DNA of 61,142 nt from Thioalkalivibrio versutus (lineage in GTDB: Bacteria; Pseudomonadota; Gammaproteobacteria; Ectothiorhodospirales; Ectothiorhodospiraceae): contig NZ_MVAR01000020.1 of assembly GCF_001999325.1 (NCBI RefSeq), positions 1-61,142 on the forward strand, in the 5' to 3' direction. Made by a program: the position numbers and the translations under genes. Positions within the stretch are counted from its first letter, which is position 1, and every line of letters starts with the position of its first letter. Below the pieces are notes generated by a model. That model did no database searches and was not told the origin of the DNA. It was given only the letters and a program-made list of their open reading frames with translations. Shown piece by piece: positions 35,533 through 44,594 of the stretch.

Positions 35533-36303
35533 TCAGCCGTCCTCCACCTTCGCGAGGGTGATGGCAGGGTAGAGGTCAAAGCGCACGCTCTTGCCCTTGA
35601 TGCTCGCCTGGGGCGAGTCGGGACCGAGGGCGGGCGCATGCAGCGGGCGCTTGACGATGACGCGACGTCCCACGTTCTGGCGCAGGGTGGCCAGGGTTTG
35701 CTCTGCGTCGGGGTCGGCCGCCTCGGGCATCAGCGCCTGCATCAGCTGCATGTCCTTTTTCACCGCGGCCCGCTTGGCCCGTTCCGGGAACATGGGATCG
35801 AAGACCGCGGCCATTGCCGGGACGGCGAGATGCGCCGGATCGGCCTTTCCCTCGTGCAGGGTGATGCGTCCGATGATGGGCGCGAGTTCCGGACTGGCCG
35901 CCGCGCGTTCCAGCGCGTCGGCGAGCAGGTGGTACACCACGGGATGCCGCTCCCAGGCCGTGACCCGGAAGCCGTGCGCGGCCAGCAGGAGGGTGTCGCG
36001 GCCCAGGCCGGCGGAGGCATCCAGCACATGGCCGTCACGCGGGAGTCTGCCGAAGGCGCGGATCAGGCCCTCGCGCTGGTGACCGGCATGGGCGAGGCGA
36101 TAGCCCTGGCGCCCGGCGGCAAAGTCCAGCTGCAGTCGCAGCGGCGGGTGTACGTCCTCGCGGACCAGTTCGAGCCCGCGGTCTCCCGTCTCCAGCACGA
36201 GCGTGGCTTCCCCGGCATGGGCGTAGCCGCGCGCCGCCAAGGCCTGGCGCAGTGCGTTGGCGGCGGACTCGTGGCCGGGGGCCGCGCGTACGGTGAGTGG
36301 CAT
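35533..36303 (-). CDS. rsmJ: 16S rRNA (guanine-1516-N2)-methyltransferase
   Basis: A 256-residue SAM methyltransferase of the RsmJ family. Motif I is 'VLDASAGLGRDTLLLAAHG', followed by 'VTAWERHPVVYHLLADALER'. 'VFDPMFPERAKRAAVKKDMQ' is the family hallmark, and 'VGRRVIVKRPLHAPALG' with 'IKGKSVRFDLYPA' close the C-terminus. Start 36303 is used rather than a longer N-terminus because it keeps the family length. It is the last gene of a tight row: hydroxyacid dehydrogenase, slyX, rsmJ, with gaps of 5 bp each. Confidence 0.93.
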   Translation of the reverse strand: MPLTVRAAPGHESAANALRQALAARGYAHAGEATLVLETGDRGLELVREDVHPPLRLQLDFAAGRQGYRLAHAGHQREGLIRAFGRLPRDGHVLDASAGLGRDTLLLAAHGFRVTAWERHPVVYHLLADALERAAASPELAPIIGRITLHEGKADPAHLAVPAMAAVFDPMFPERAKRAAVKKDMQLMQALMPEAADPDAEQTLATLRQNVGRRVIVKRPLHAPALGPDSPQASIKGKSVRFDLYPAITLAKVEDG

Positions 36304-36308
36304 GGGCG

Positions 36309-36527
36309 TCAGTAGTGCGGCGGGGGTGGTTCGGCGCCCTCCGGCCCGCCGCCGTGCTCCTCGAGGTCGCGCATGCGATCGCGCAGCCACTGGACCTGCT
36401 GGCGCAGCTCGGTATTGGCCTGTTGCAGCTCCAGTTGCACGCGGGCCTGCTCCTCCTGGGTGTATTCCTGATGGGCCAGGCGGATCTCCAGATCCTCGAT
36501 GCGTTTTTGCAGGGCTTCCGAATCCAT
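36309..36527 (-). CDS. slyX: SlyX family coiled-coil protein
   Basis: A 72-residue protein that is nearly all heptad coiled coil ('LQKRIEDLEIRLAHQEYTQE' and 'LRQQVQWLRDRMRDLEEHGG'), ending 'EGAEPPPPHY', the standard SlyX tail. Its function is unknown, although its presence is widespread in Gammaproteobacteria. It lies between the dehydrogenase and rsmJ with 5-bp gaps. Confidence 0.92.
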   Translation of the reverse strand: MDSEALQKRIEDLEIRLAHQEYTQEEQARVQLELQQANTELRQQVQWLRDRMRDLEEHGGGPEGAEPPPPHY

Positions 36528-36532
36528 GTGAG

Positions 36533-37504
36533 TTACTCCACCACGTTGCGCGGCTGGTCGCTCGCGAAGCCGTGGATATTGGCCGTAACCTCGTCGATCA
36601 CCCGCTGTCGGGCGGTTCGCGCGGCCCAGGCGGTGTGGGGCGTGAGGACGAGGTTGGGGATATCGTCGGCCAGCAGGGGGTGATCCGCCGGTGGGGGTTC
36701 CGGTTCCAGTACGTCGATGCCGGCGCCGCCGAGATGCCCGCTGCGCAGGTACCTGGCCAGGGCCTCGGGATCGACCAGGCCACCCCGGGCGGTGTTCAGC
36801 AGCAGGGCCCCCGGACGCATCTGGCGCAGGGCGGCATCATCGATGAGGTGCCGGGTCGTCGCGGTCAGGGGGCAGTGCAGGCTGATGACGTCGCATTGTC
36901 CCAGCAACCGTTCCAGCGGCACGCGATCCTCTTGTGCTGCGCGGTCCGGATTCAGGCTCTCGGCGACCAGCACCTCCATGCCAAAGGCCTCGGCGACGCG
37001 CGCGGTGGCCCGGCCCAGTACGCCCCAGCCGATGATGCCGAGGCGCATTCCGGCCACGGTGCCGATGGGGTGGTCGAGGAGACAGAACTGATCGGAGGCG
37101 CTCCAGCGACCGGCGCGAATGTCCGCGCGGTAGGCGTCCAGTTGGGTGACCAGCGTCAGCAGCAGGGCGAAGACGTGCTGCACCACGGAGTCGGTGGCGT
37201 AGTCGCGCGCATTGCTGACGACGATACCCAGGCGGCGGGCTGCCTCCACGTCGATATTGTTGGTGCCGGTAGCGGCGGCGCAGACGAGTCGCAGGCGGGG
37301 TGCGGCGGCCAGTGCCTCCGCATTCAGCTCGACCTTGTTGGTGACGATCACCTCGGCATCGCCGATCCGGCCCAGCCGCTGATCCGGCTCGGTGTGCTCG
37401 TGGAAGGACCACACGGGAAGGCTGGCCCGGAGTTCGGTCAGGTCAAGATCGTCGCGGTCGACCGTGGCGAGATCGAGAAAGACGCCGCGTTGAAGGTGGC
37501 TCAT
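36533..37504 (-). CDS. D-2-hydroxyacid dehydrogenase, glycerate-dehydrogenase-like
   Basis: A 323-residue NAD-dependent dehydrogenase. The catalytic triad is Arg in 'LLNTARGGLVDPEALARYL', Glu in 'GIDVLEPEPPPADHPLL' and His in 'LVLTPHTAWAARTARQRVI'. The nucleotide-binding 'GMRLGIIGWGVLGRATARVA' has GxGxxG with a Trp. The 'VCAAATGTNNIDVEAARRLGI' substrate loop is that of glycerate/hydroxypyruvate reductases (HprA group). It probably interconverts hydroxypyruvate and D-glycerate, a role related to the GlcD-like enzyme's glycolate chemistry. Start 37504 is preferred over 37543. Confidence 0.9.
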   Translation of the reverse strand: MSHLQRGVFLDLATVDRDDLDLTELRASLPVWSFHEHTEPDQRLGRIGDAEVIVTNKVELNAEALAAAPRLRLVCAAATGTNNIDVEAARRLGIVVSNARDYATDSVVQHVFALLLTLVTQLDAYRADIRAGRWSASDQFCLLDHPIGTVAGMRLGIIGWGVLGRATARVAEAFGMEVLVAESLNPDRAAQEDRVPLERLLGQCDVISLHCPLTATTRHLIDDAALRQMRPGALLLNTARGGLVDPEALARYLRSGHLGGAGIDVLEPEPPPADHPLLADDIPNLVLTPHTAWAARTARQRVIDEVTANIHGFASDQPRNVVE

Positions 37505-37549
37505 GATCGGCGTGTATCCGTATTCAATGAAGATGGTGTCCAATGAAAA

Positions 37550-37570
37550 GGGCCCCGCTGTGCGGGGCCC
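37550..37570 (-). terminator. Intrinsic terminator after the YccA-like gene
   Basis: GGGCCCCGC pairs with GCGGGGCCC across a TGT loop. On the minus strand the stem is followed by TTTTCATT. It ends the gene at 37608-38297 before the hydroxyacid dehydrogenase. Confidence 0.85.
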
Positions 37571-37607
37571 TGGAACGCATTCCTGCCGTGCTGTGCAGCG
37601 CGGAACC

Positions 37608-38297
37608 CTAGTTGTCGCCCATGAAGGCGTGGAACAGGTTCAGCAGGTGCAGGAACATCACATAGAGGTTCGCGTACAGCGAGACCGTCATCACGATGTA
37701 GTTGGCCTCGGGATCGTGAATCATCCGGCTGGTGTCGAACAGGATGGCGGCCGACAGCAGCAGGACAACCGCGGCCGAGATGGCCAGCGACAGAGCCGGG
37801 ATCGCCAGGAACAGGTTGGCAACGATGGCCAGCAGGGCGACGATCAGGCCGACGACCAGGAAGCCGCCGAGGAAGCTGAAGTCCTTCTTGGTAGCCAGGG
37901 CGTAGCCGGAAAGCGTGACAAACGCGACCGCAGTGGCGGCGAAGGCGTTGCCGACGATCTGTGGCCCGTTCGGCAGACCCAGGTACATGCTCAGGATCGG
38001 GCCGAGGAAGAAGCCCAGCACGCCGGTGAAGGCGAAGGTCAGCACGATGCCCAGCGCCGAGTTGCGCGCGGCGTGGATGGCGAACGGGCCGCCGATCAGC
38101 ACCCCCAGCATGATGATCCAGTGCACCGGCGGCGCGTTGACCGCCATGGCGATGAACGCGGTGATCGCGCTGAACGCCAGGGTGAGCGACAGCAGCATGT
38201 AGGTCTGCCGGATCACCTTGTTGGTGGAGATGGTCTCGCTGATGGAACCAGTGCTGGACGGATTGCGACTCGAGCGGACGATCTGGTCTCGGGACAC
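37608..38297 (-). CDS. Bax inhibitor-1/YccA family membrane protein
   Basis: A 229-residue protein with seven predicted membrane helices and the BI-1 family pattern: 'VIRQTYMLLSLTLAFSAITA', 'LTFAFTGVLGFFLGPILSMY', 'LSGYALATKKDFSFLGGFL' and 'ASLYANLYVMFLHLLNLF'-like end ('VSLYANLYVMFLHLLNLFH'). The double-Asp-like 'LFDTSRMIHDP' segment corresponds to the calcium or pH-sensing region. E. coli YccA/YbhL relatives modulate FtsH proteolysis. It is preceded by the SulP gene and followed by a strong terminator. Confidence 0.92.
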   Translation of the reverse strand: MSRDQIVRSSRNPSSTGSISETISTNKVIRQTYMLLSLTLAFSAITAFIAMAVNAPPVHWIIMLGVLIGGPFAIHAARNSALGIVLTFAFTGVLGFFLGPILSMYLGLPNGPQIVGNAFAATAVAFVTLSGYALATKKDFSFLGGFLVVGLIVALLAIVANLFLAIPALSLAISAAVVLLLSAAILFDTSRMIHDPEANYIVMTVSLYANLYVMFLHLLNLFHAFMGDN

Positions 38298-38386
38298 GGG
38301 TCAACTCCTCATTGGATTCGAAACAAGCACAGTGTAGCGACAAGCGTTCCCGGTTGCAGCGTTTCCCTTGCGGTTTCAGGGCATGC

Positions 38387-38411
38387 GGGCCGATCACGCG
38401 GTGATCGGCCC
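38387..38411 (-). terminator. Hairpin after the SulP gene
   Basis: GGGCCGATCAC and GTGATCGGCCC form an 11-bp perfect stem with a GCG loop directly past the SulP stop. No T run follows, so it may work as a rho-assisted or processing hairpin. Confidence 0.5.
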
Positions 38412-38419
38412 GGCGCGGG

Positions 38420-40492
38420 TTACTTGATCGGCTCGCCGACCTTTTCCGAGATGGTCTTCACCGCATGGTCGGTGGACTTGAAGATGTTGTCCTTGCCGAT
38501 GATGTCGTCCAGCCCCGTGCGCTGCATGACCTCCATGATCTGGGCCTTGACGCCGGCGAACACGAGCGTGATGCCGCGCGCCTTGAGGCGGTGAACCAGT
38601 TGATGGATGACCTCTTCGCCGGAGGCGTCGATCTCGTTGATGCCCTTGCCGACGACGATCAGATATTTGGATTGTGGGTGGCGGGCCAGCAGGTCCAGTA
38701 CGGCATCTTCGAAGTAGGGCACGTTGGCGAAGTACAACGACCCATCGAAGCGCATGATGCCGACCTTCTCGTTGGTCTCCAGGCCGTAGCGCTGGGCCTC
38801 GCGCAGGGTGCCGTCCTCATAGCGTGCCAGTTCCGAGACACGCGGCTTCATGGTGCGATACAGATACAGCACGATGGCCAGACCGGCACCGGTGAGGATG
38901 CCGTAGTCCAGGTTCGGAGCCATTGCGAGGGTCGCAACGAAGGTCACGGCCGCGGCAGCGCCATCGTGCTTGTTGGCCACCCATGCGTGCTTGATGGCCT
39001 TGAAGTTCACGAGCCCGGCAACCGCCATCATGATGATCGCAGCGAGGACCGCCTGTGGCAGGTGATAGATCAGCGGCGTCAGGAACAGCAGGGCCAGGCC
39101 GATGAGTACCGCAGTAAAGACCGAGGAGAGGCCGGTCTTGGCGCCGGAGTTCAGGTTGACCGCTGATCGCGAGAACGAGCCGCTGACCGGGTAGCCCTGG
39201 GTGAAGCCGCCGGCGATGTTCGCCAGACCCTGACCCATCAACTCCTTGCTGGGGTCCAGGCGCTGGCCGGTCCGTGCTGCCATGGCCTTGGCGATCGCGA
39301 TGGCCTCGGTGAAGCCCACCAGCGCGATGACGAAGGCGGTGGTCAGCAGCGTGGTGAAGGTGCCGAAGGTGATATCCGGGATCGAGAACCCGGGGAGGCC
39401 CTGGGGCACATTGCCCACCACGGCGCCGCCGCCATTCAGATGCACGGTATCTTCACCGACCCGTTCGATACGCCATGCGGCGCGATCGGCGCGTGCACGT
39501 TCGGCATCAGTCAGGTGATCGTCTGCAATGAACCGCGCAGGCTGATCGTTCTCGCCGGGGACGCGACGCAGCGTGATGTCGCGGATCTCCTCGCGCATGC
39601 CGGCAAGTTCGGGGCGCAGTTCATCGCGCTGCAGACGCAGCTGGTCGGCCTCGTGGCGCAGGCGCACGGCCTCGGCGCCTTCCTGTTCCTGGAGCTCTGC
39701 TTCCAGCCGACGGATCTGCTCGTCGAGATCGGCGAGGCGCCTGCCATCGCTCTCGATGGACTGCGCGAGAGTCAGAACCTGGGCCGGGGCGATCTGCTGA
39801 AGGGACGTCTCGGCCTTCTGCTCGTAGCCGATTGCCCAGCTCACCAGGATCGCCACGACCACGGCGACAAGTACCCCCGGGATCTTCGGTACGAACCGTT
39901 TCATCAGCACCATCAGGCCAATGGCGCCGACGCCGAACGCCAGCGTGGGCCAGTGGACGCTGCCCAGTTCCGTCATCACGCCCCAGAGACCCAGCATGAA
40001 GTGGCCGCTGGTATCAATCGGGACGCCGAGGATCTTGTTCAGCTGCGACAGGGCGATGATGATGGCCGCGGCATTGGTGAAGCCGACGATGACCGGATGC
40101 GAGATAAAGCTGACCAGCGCGCCAAGCTTGAACAACCCCAGCATCAACTGGACCAGGCCCACGATGAATGCCAGGGCAATGGCCAGCATGACAAATTCGG
40201 AAGAGCCCTCGGCGGCCAGCGGTATCAGCGCCGAGGCGGTAAGTAGAGAGACCACGGCGACCGGGCCGGTGGCGAGCTGGTTCGATGAACCCCACAGCGC
40301 GGCGACCATGACGGGCAGCAGGGAGGCGTAAAGCCCGTACACCGGCGGCAGCCCGGCCAGCTGGGCATAGGCCATGGACTGCGGGATCAGGACCAGGGCG
40401 ACCGAGATCCCGGCGATGAGGTCCGCGTTGAGGGTTTGCTTCGTCGGGCGCCAGCTGAGGAAGGGGAACACTCGCAGCAGAATCGAATTCAT
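38420..40492 (-). CDS. SulP family anion transporter with coiled-coil insertion and STAS domain
   Basis: A 690-residue transporter. The SulP core is clear: 'DLIAGISVALVLIPQSMAYAQLAGLPPVYGL' (in parts) at about 24-54, 'ATGPVAVVSLLTASAL', 'SHPVIVGFTNAAAIII', 'GFTEAIAIAKAMAART' and 'GYPVSGSFSRSAVNLNSGAKTG'. A STAS domain follows ('GSLYFANVPYFEDAVLDLLA', 'VGKGINEIDASGEEVIHQLV'). About residues 225-355 hold an extra Glu/Arg-rich coiled coil ('LDEQIRRLEAELQEQEGAEA' and neighbours) that ordinary SulP proteins lack, making it about 130 residues longer. It probably carries sulfate or bicarbonate with sodium or protons; substrate is uncertain. Which membrane side the insertion faces was not settled. 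Confidence 0.88.
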   Translation of the reverse strand: MNSILLRVFPFLSWRPTKQTLNADLIAGISVALVLIPQSMAYAQLAGLPPVYGLYASLLPVMVAALWGSSNQLATGPVAVVSLLTASALIPLAAEGSSEFVMLAIALAFIVGLVQLMLGLFKLGALVSFISHPVIVGFTNAAAIIIALSQLNKILGVPIDTSGHFMLGLWGVMTELGSVHWPTLAFGVGAIGLMVLMKRFVPKIPGVLVAVVVAILVSWAIGYEQKAETSLQQIAPAQVLTLAQSIESDGRRLADLDEQIRRLEAELQEQEGAEAVRLRHEADQLRLQRDELRPELAGMREEIRDITLRRVPGENDQPARFIADDHLTDAERARADRAAWRIERVGEDTVHLNGGGAVVGNVPQGLPGFSIPDITFGTFTTLLTTAFVIALVGFTEAIAIAKAMAARTGQRLDPSKELMGQGLANIAGGFTQGYPVSGSFSRSAVNLNSGAKTGLSSVFTAVLIGLALLFLTPLIYHLPQAVLAAIIMMAVAGLVNFKAIKHAWVANKHDGAAAAVTFVATLAMAPNLDYGILTGAGLAIVLYLYRTMKPRVSELARYEDGTLREAQRYGLETNEKVGIMRFDGSLYFANVPYFEDAVLDLLARHPQSKYLIVVGKGINEIDASGEEVIHQLVHRLKARGITLVFAGVKAQIMEVMQRTGLDDIIGKDNIFKSTDHAVKTISEKVGEPIK

Positions 40493-41071
<579 letters not shown>

Positions 41072-41227
41072 GGGGCTGGGCATTGTCTGGCAAGGAGGGC
41101 GGGCTGGCAACCGGGGGTGGCCCGCGTGGCCTGGCGGCCACGATAGGGAGGGATAGATTCGGACCTGCGGTCCTCACCCTCCGGGCGTTGCCTGGCGGCA
41201 ACGTCCTGCGGCGGCTGCGCCGCCTTG

Positions 41228-41299
41228 TCGAACCCTCGAGGGGCTTTCACCCCTGCCGGTTTTCAAGACCGGTGCAATCGACCACTCTGCCACCTCTCC
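41228..41299 (-). pseudogene. tRNA-Ser(UGA) copy truncated in the T-arm
   Basis: Seventy-two bases are identical to the matching part of the intact tRNA-Ser(UGA) at 41000-41071: acceptor 5' strand, D-arm, anticodon arm and variable arm. Identity continues some 45 bp into the flank. The 3' acceptor and half the T-arm are replaced by a GC-rich insert (about 41150-41227) that follows GGGAGGGAT. The fold cannot be completed, so it is not expected to make a functional tRNA. Confidence 0.75.
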
Positions 41300-41445
41300 G
41301 AGGCTGGGCATTGTCTGGCAAGGGCGGCGGGCTGGCAACCGGGGGGCGGTGCCGGGTCTCCCGGCGAAGGGCTCGATGGGAGCGGGATATTCGGCATGCA
41401 ACGCTTGACGTTCGCTCGCTTGAACCCTAATCTTGTCCGCGCTCC

Positions 41446-41520
41446 GGGCGGTTAGCTCAGCGGTAGAGCACTGCCTTCACACGGCAGGGGTCACTAGTTC
41501 GAACCTAGTACCGCCCACCA
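41446..41520 (+). tRNA. tRNA-Val, anticodon CAC
   Basis: A 75-nt cloverleaf with encoded CCA. Acceptor GGGCGGT pairs with ACCGCCC. D-arm TTAGCTCAGCGGTAGAGC. The anticodon stem CTGCC/GGCAG encloses TTCACAC with CAC as the anticodon. T-arm CTAGTTCGAACCTAG. It reads GUG. It is on the plus strand between the two tRNA-Ser genes and is followed by its own terminator. Confidence 0.97.
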
Positions 41521-41535
41521 GCTTTGAATAACAAG

Positions 41536-41568
41536 AAAGCGGCCTCGGGAAACCGGGCCGCTTTTTTT
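41536..41568 (+). terminator. Intrinsic terminator after tRNA-Val
   Basis: AAAGCGGCC with CGG pairs with CCG and GGCCGCTTT around a GAAA loop, followed by a run of seven T. It begins 15 bp after tRNA-Val. Confidence 0.92.
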
Positions 41569-41615
41569 GTGCCTGTGAGACGGTCGCATGTGACATGAGA
41601 GGCGCTTGCGGAATC

Positions 41616-41735
41616 TGGCGGAGCGGGAGGGATTACGGCCAGCGCGGCTGGCCGCTTTCGCTTTGCTGCGGCGTTCTGGTGTCGCGTGCGCGCCACCGGT
41701 CGAACCATCGTTTCCGATTCCTCGGGTTCGAATCT
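41616..41735 (-). repeat. Interrupted tRNA-Ser copy 2
   Basis: 41616-41634 match the tRNA-Ser 3' end with one change (GCGGGAGG). The insert starts with GGCCAGCGCGGCTGGCC, then CGAACC, then GATTCCTCGGGTTCGAATC. A degenerate copy of the tRNA-Ser(CGA) terminator hairpin follows at 41761-41783, so the repeat unit included terminator and tRNA end. Confidence 0.5.
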
Positions 41736-41792
41736 CCAGGCATCTGTGGCCAAGAACGCGAAAGGGGCCACTAGGGCCCCCTTGCTTGAATC

Positions 41793-41930
41793 TGGCGGAG
41801 AGGGAGGGATTACTCGGCACTTCTTCGCGCCTCGCCCTTCGGGTCGTCGCCTGCGGCGACGTTCTGGCATCGCTGCGCGCTGCCAGTCGAACCGTCATTT
41901 TCGATTCCTCGGGTTCGAATCCCGAAACCG
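41793..41930 (-). repeat. Interrupted tRNA-Ser copy 3
   Basis: 41793-41811 match the tRNA-Ser 3' end exactly. An insert of about 75 bp follows, with a GTCGCC/GGCGAC hairpin different from that of copies 1 and 2, then CGAACC and GATTCCTCGGGTTCGAATCC. Next to it lies the genuine terminator (41948) and intact tRNA-Ser(CGA), which share the preceding CGAAAGGGGCC block. Confidence 0.5.
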
Positions 41931-41947
41931 AAGAGGCCAGACATGCG

Positions 41948-41970
41948 AAAGGGGCCGCTCGGGCCCCTTT
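41948..41970 (-). terminator. Intrinsic terminator after tRNA-Ser(CGA)
   Basis: AAAGGGGCC pairs with GGCCCCTTT around a short loop, 9 bp past the tRNA CCA end, followed on the minus strand by CGCATG. A degenerate copy of it stands at 41761-41783. Confidence 0.75.
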
Positions 41971-41979
41971 GCTAGTGTT

Positions 41980-42069
<90 letters not shown>

Positions 42070-42151
42070 GAATCTTCTTGCCGCGCGGGGTCGAGCCGCT
42101 ACGACGGAGCGAATCCTAGCAGATTCGGTTGGCCGAGCGGTAGCGTCTCCC

Positions 42152-42796
42152 TTAGGGCATCAGACGGGTGATCTCCCAGTCGCTGCCCACGCGGTGGTAT
42201 TGGAACCGGTCGTGCAGCCGATTGGGGCGGCCCTGCCAGAATTCGAACAGTTCGGGCTGCAGGCGGTAGCCGATCCAGGCGGGATCGCGCGGAATGTCGC
42301 CCTCCGGGTATTGCTGCTCCAGCGAACGCACACGCTGCTCGAGTTCGTCGCGGCCGGCGACCGGGTGGCTTTGGGTCGAGGCCGCCGCGGCAATCTGGCT
42401 GCCGCGCGGGCGCTGGTGGAAGTAGGTATCGGCCAGTTCGCCCGGGAGGGCGGTGACCGGGCCTTCGACCCGGATCTGGCGCTCGGTCTCGGGCCAGTAG
42501 AACAATAGGGCGGCCTGCGGGTTTTCGCTCAGGTCCTGGCCCTTGCGGCTGCGCGAGTCGGTGTACCAGGCCAGGCCCTCGGGATCGACGTGCTTGAGCA
42601 GAACGGTGCGAGCGGAGGGCTGGCCGTCGGCGCCGGCGGTGGCCAGGATCATGGCGGTGGGGTCCGGGTTGCCGGCTTCACGGGCGGCCTCGAGCCAGTC
42701 ATTCAGCAGGCCGAGCGGGTTTTCGTGCAGGTCGCCGCGGCGAAGTTCGGCGTGGGTGTAATCGCGGCGGGTATGGCGGTGGTCGGCGGTGCTCAT
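42152..42796 (-). CDS. pdxH: Pyridoxamine 5'-phosphate oxidase
   Basis: A 214-residue FMN enzyme that makes pyridoxal 5'-phosphate. 'RRDYTHAELRRGDLHENPLG' is the opening block. FMN contacts are in 'RTVLLKHVDPEGLAWYTDS' and 'SRKGQDLSENPQAALLFYWP', substrate and dimer residues in 'RPRGSQIAAAASTQS' and the C-terminal 'LFEFWQGRPNRLHDRFQYHR'. The last block is diagnostic. Start 42796 is used; a longer upstream frame is not needed. It is divergent from the CDGSH-glutamate synthase gene. Confidence 0.97.
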   Translation of the reverse strand: MSTADHRHTRRDYTHAELRRGDLHENPLGLLNDWLEAAREAGNPDPTAMILATAGADGQPSARTVLLKHVDPEGLAWYTDSRSRKGQDLSENPQAALLFYWPETERQIRVEGPVTALPGELADTYFHQRPRGSQIAAAASTQSHPVAGRDELEQRVRSLEQQYPEGDIPRDPAWIGYRLQPELFEFWQGRPNRLHDRFQYHRVGSDWEITRLMP

Positions 42797-42915
42797 GGGG
42801 CCCCCTGGGCTGGATGCGACGACGTCATCATACGGCGCCGGCGGGGATTCGGAAATTTGTGCGACTTTCACTGTCACAGATGAGGACGATTCAATTCGAG
42901 CGCAAGGAGCATCTG

Positions 42916-44478
42916 ATGGCTGAACCGATTATCGCCGCAGTGGAACCCCGGGGAGTGGAACTGACAAAGGGCGAGGAGTACGCGTTCTGTCGCTGCGGGC
43001 GCTCGAAGGATCAGCCATTCTGCGACGGCTCGCACGAGGGCACAGGTATCGAGCCGCTGATTTTCACGGCGGAAGAGGACGGCGAGGCGTACCTGTGTCA
43101 GTGCAAGCAGTCCGGCAATCTGCCGTACTGCGACGGGACGCATGCGCAGTTCGATCAGGACGCGGTGGGTCAGCCCGCGAGCGCGGCGGAAGGGGATTCC
43201 GAGGCATCGGATCAGGGCGGTCAGGCCCCGAGCCCCCGTAACAGCGCGGTTGAACCGCATGTCGAGTGGATTCACGCCCTGGCACGCGATGGCTTGGAGG
43301 GTGTGGGCCGCCATGGCACAACGGTGGCCATGGGTGTCCCGCGCGATCGATTGCCCGCGTGGGACGGGCTGCAGCTCCTGGCGGCGCAACTGGCCACACG
43401 CCCGCTCGACGAAGATGCCGACGTGGGCACCTCGCTGGTGATCGGGCCCGAGGCGAAGCGCCCGCTGGAACTGGCGATTCCGCTGCTGGTGTCGGACATG
43501 AGCTTTGGTGCGCTTTCGCGCGAGGCAAAGATCGCCCTGGCGCGCGGGGCAGAGCGGGCCGGGACCGGTATCTGCTCCGGCGAGGGGGGCATGCTGGACG
43601 CCGAGCAGGCAGAGAATTCGCGCTACCTGTTCGAGTTGGGGCCGGCGCAGTTTGGCTATTCGGACGAGGTGCTGGACCAGATTCAGGCGTTTCACTTCAA
43701 GGCCGGGCAAGCCGCGAAGACCGGGCTGGGCGGGGTTCTTCCGGGCAGCAAGGTGAGTGACGAGATTGCGCGGGTGCGTGGGATCGAGGCGGGGCAGGAT
43801 GCCCATTCACCCGCTGCCCATGCCGATCTGCAAAGCCCGGACGATTTCCGCCGGTTTGCCGACGCGGTGCGCGAGAAGACCGGTGGTGTGCCGGTCGGAT
43901 TCAAGCTGTCGGCCAACCACATCGAGGCGGACCTGGCCTTTGCCCTGGAGGCTGGCGCCGACTACCTGATCCTGGATGGCCGAGGCGGCGGCACGGGAGC
44001 CGCGCCGGCCCTGCTGCGCGATCACATCAGCGTGCCTAGCATCCCGGCGCTGGCACGGGCGCGGCGCTTTCTCGATGCCAACGGCGCCACTGGACGGGTG
44101 ACGCTGCTGGTTACCGGTGGGCTGCGCACGCCCGCGGACTTCGTGAAGGCCCTGGCCCTCGGTGCGGACGGGATTGCCCTCGCCAATTCGGCGATCCAGG
44201 CCGTGGGCTGCGTGAGCGCGCGGATGTGCCATACCAATCAGTGCCCCAGTGGTGTAGCGACCCAGGATCCGAAACTGCGCAGCCGGCTGGACCCGCAGGA
44301 GGGGAGCGAGCGGCTGGAGCGCTTCCTGAATGGTTCCACCGAGTTGATGAAAGTACTGGCGCGGGCCTGTGGGCATTCCAGTCTGGAGGACTTCGGGCCG
44401 AATGATCTGACCACGTTCGATCGCGATCTCGCACGTCTCGCCGGTATCCAGTACGCAGGGGTTCTCGAGGGACGTTGA
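42916..44478 (+). CDS. Double CDGSH iron-sulfur domain fused to glutamate-synthase FMN domain
   Basis: A 520-residue protein. Residues about 25-45 ('FCRCGRSKDQPFCDGSHEG') and 60-82 ('LCQCKQSGNLPYCDGTHAQF') are two CDGSH motifs, each with C-x-C, Cys and His ligands for a [2Fe-2S] centre. From about 130 onward it is an FMN-binding GltB2-type barrel ('LLVSDMSFGALSREAKIALA', 'SGEGGMLDAEQ', 'ILDGRGGGTGAAPALLRD'). A [3Fe-4S]-type Cys cluster lies in 'VGCVSARMCHTNQCPSGVAT'. It is a redox enzyme of the glutamate-synthase-like family, but no glutaminase domain is present and the real substrate is unknown. A strong AAGGAGC site precedes ATG 42916. Confidence 0.9.
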   Translation: MAEPIIAAVEPRGVELTKGEEYAFCRCGRSKDQPFCDGSHEGTGIEPLIFTAEEDGEAYLCQCKQSGNLPYCDGTHAQFDQDAVGQPASAAEGDSEASDQGGQAPSPRNSAVEPHVEWIHALARDGLEGVGRHGTTVAMGVPRDRLPAWDGLQLLAAQLATRPLDEDADVGTSLVIGPEAKRPLELAIPLLVSDMSFGALSREAKIALARGAERAGTGICSGEGGMLDAEQAENSRYLFELGPAQFGYSDEVLDQIQAFHFKAGQAAKTGLGGVLPGSKVSDEIARVRGIEAGQDAHSPAAHADLQSPDDFRRFADAVREKTGGVPVGFKLSANHIEADLAFALEAGADYLILDGRGGGTGAAPALLRDHISVPSIPALARARRFLDANGATGRVTLLVTGGLRTPADFVKALALGADGIALANSAIQAVGCVSARMCHTNQCPSGVATQDPKLRSRLDPQEGSERLERFLNGSTELMKVLARACGHSSLEDFGPNDLTTFDRDLARLAGIQYAGVLEGR

Positions 44479-44594
44479 TGGCCGTCCTCTGGAGCCGGGT
44501 AACCCCGATGTGTTCCTGCTCCCGGGGGGATCTGGATTAGCCCGCCTCGGAGCAATCCCGGTAGAATCGCGCTTTTTCGGGAATGGGGGTTTTG

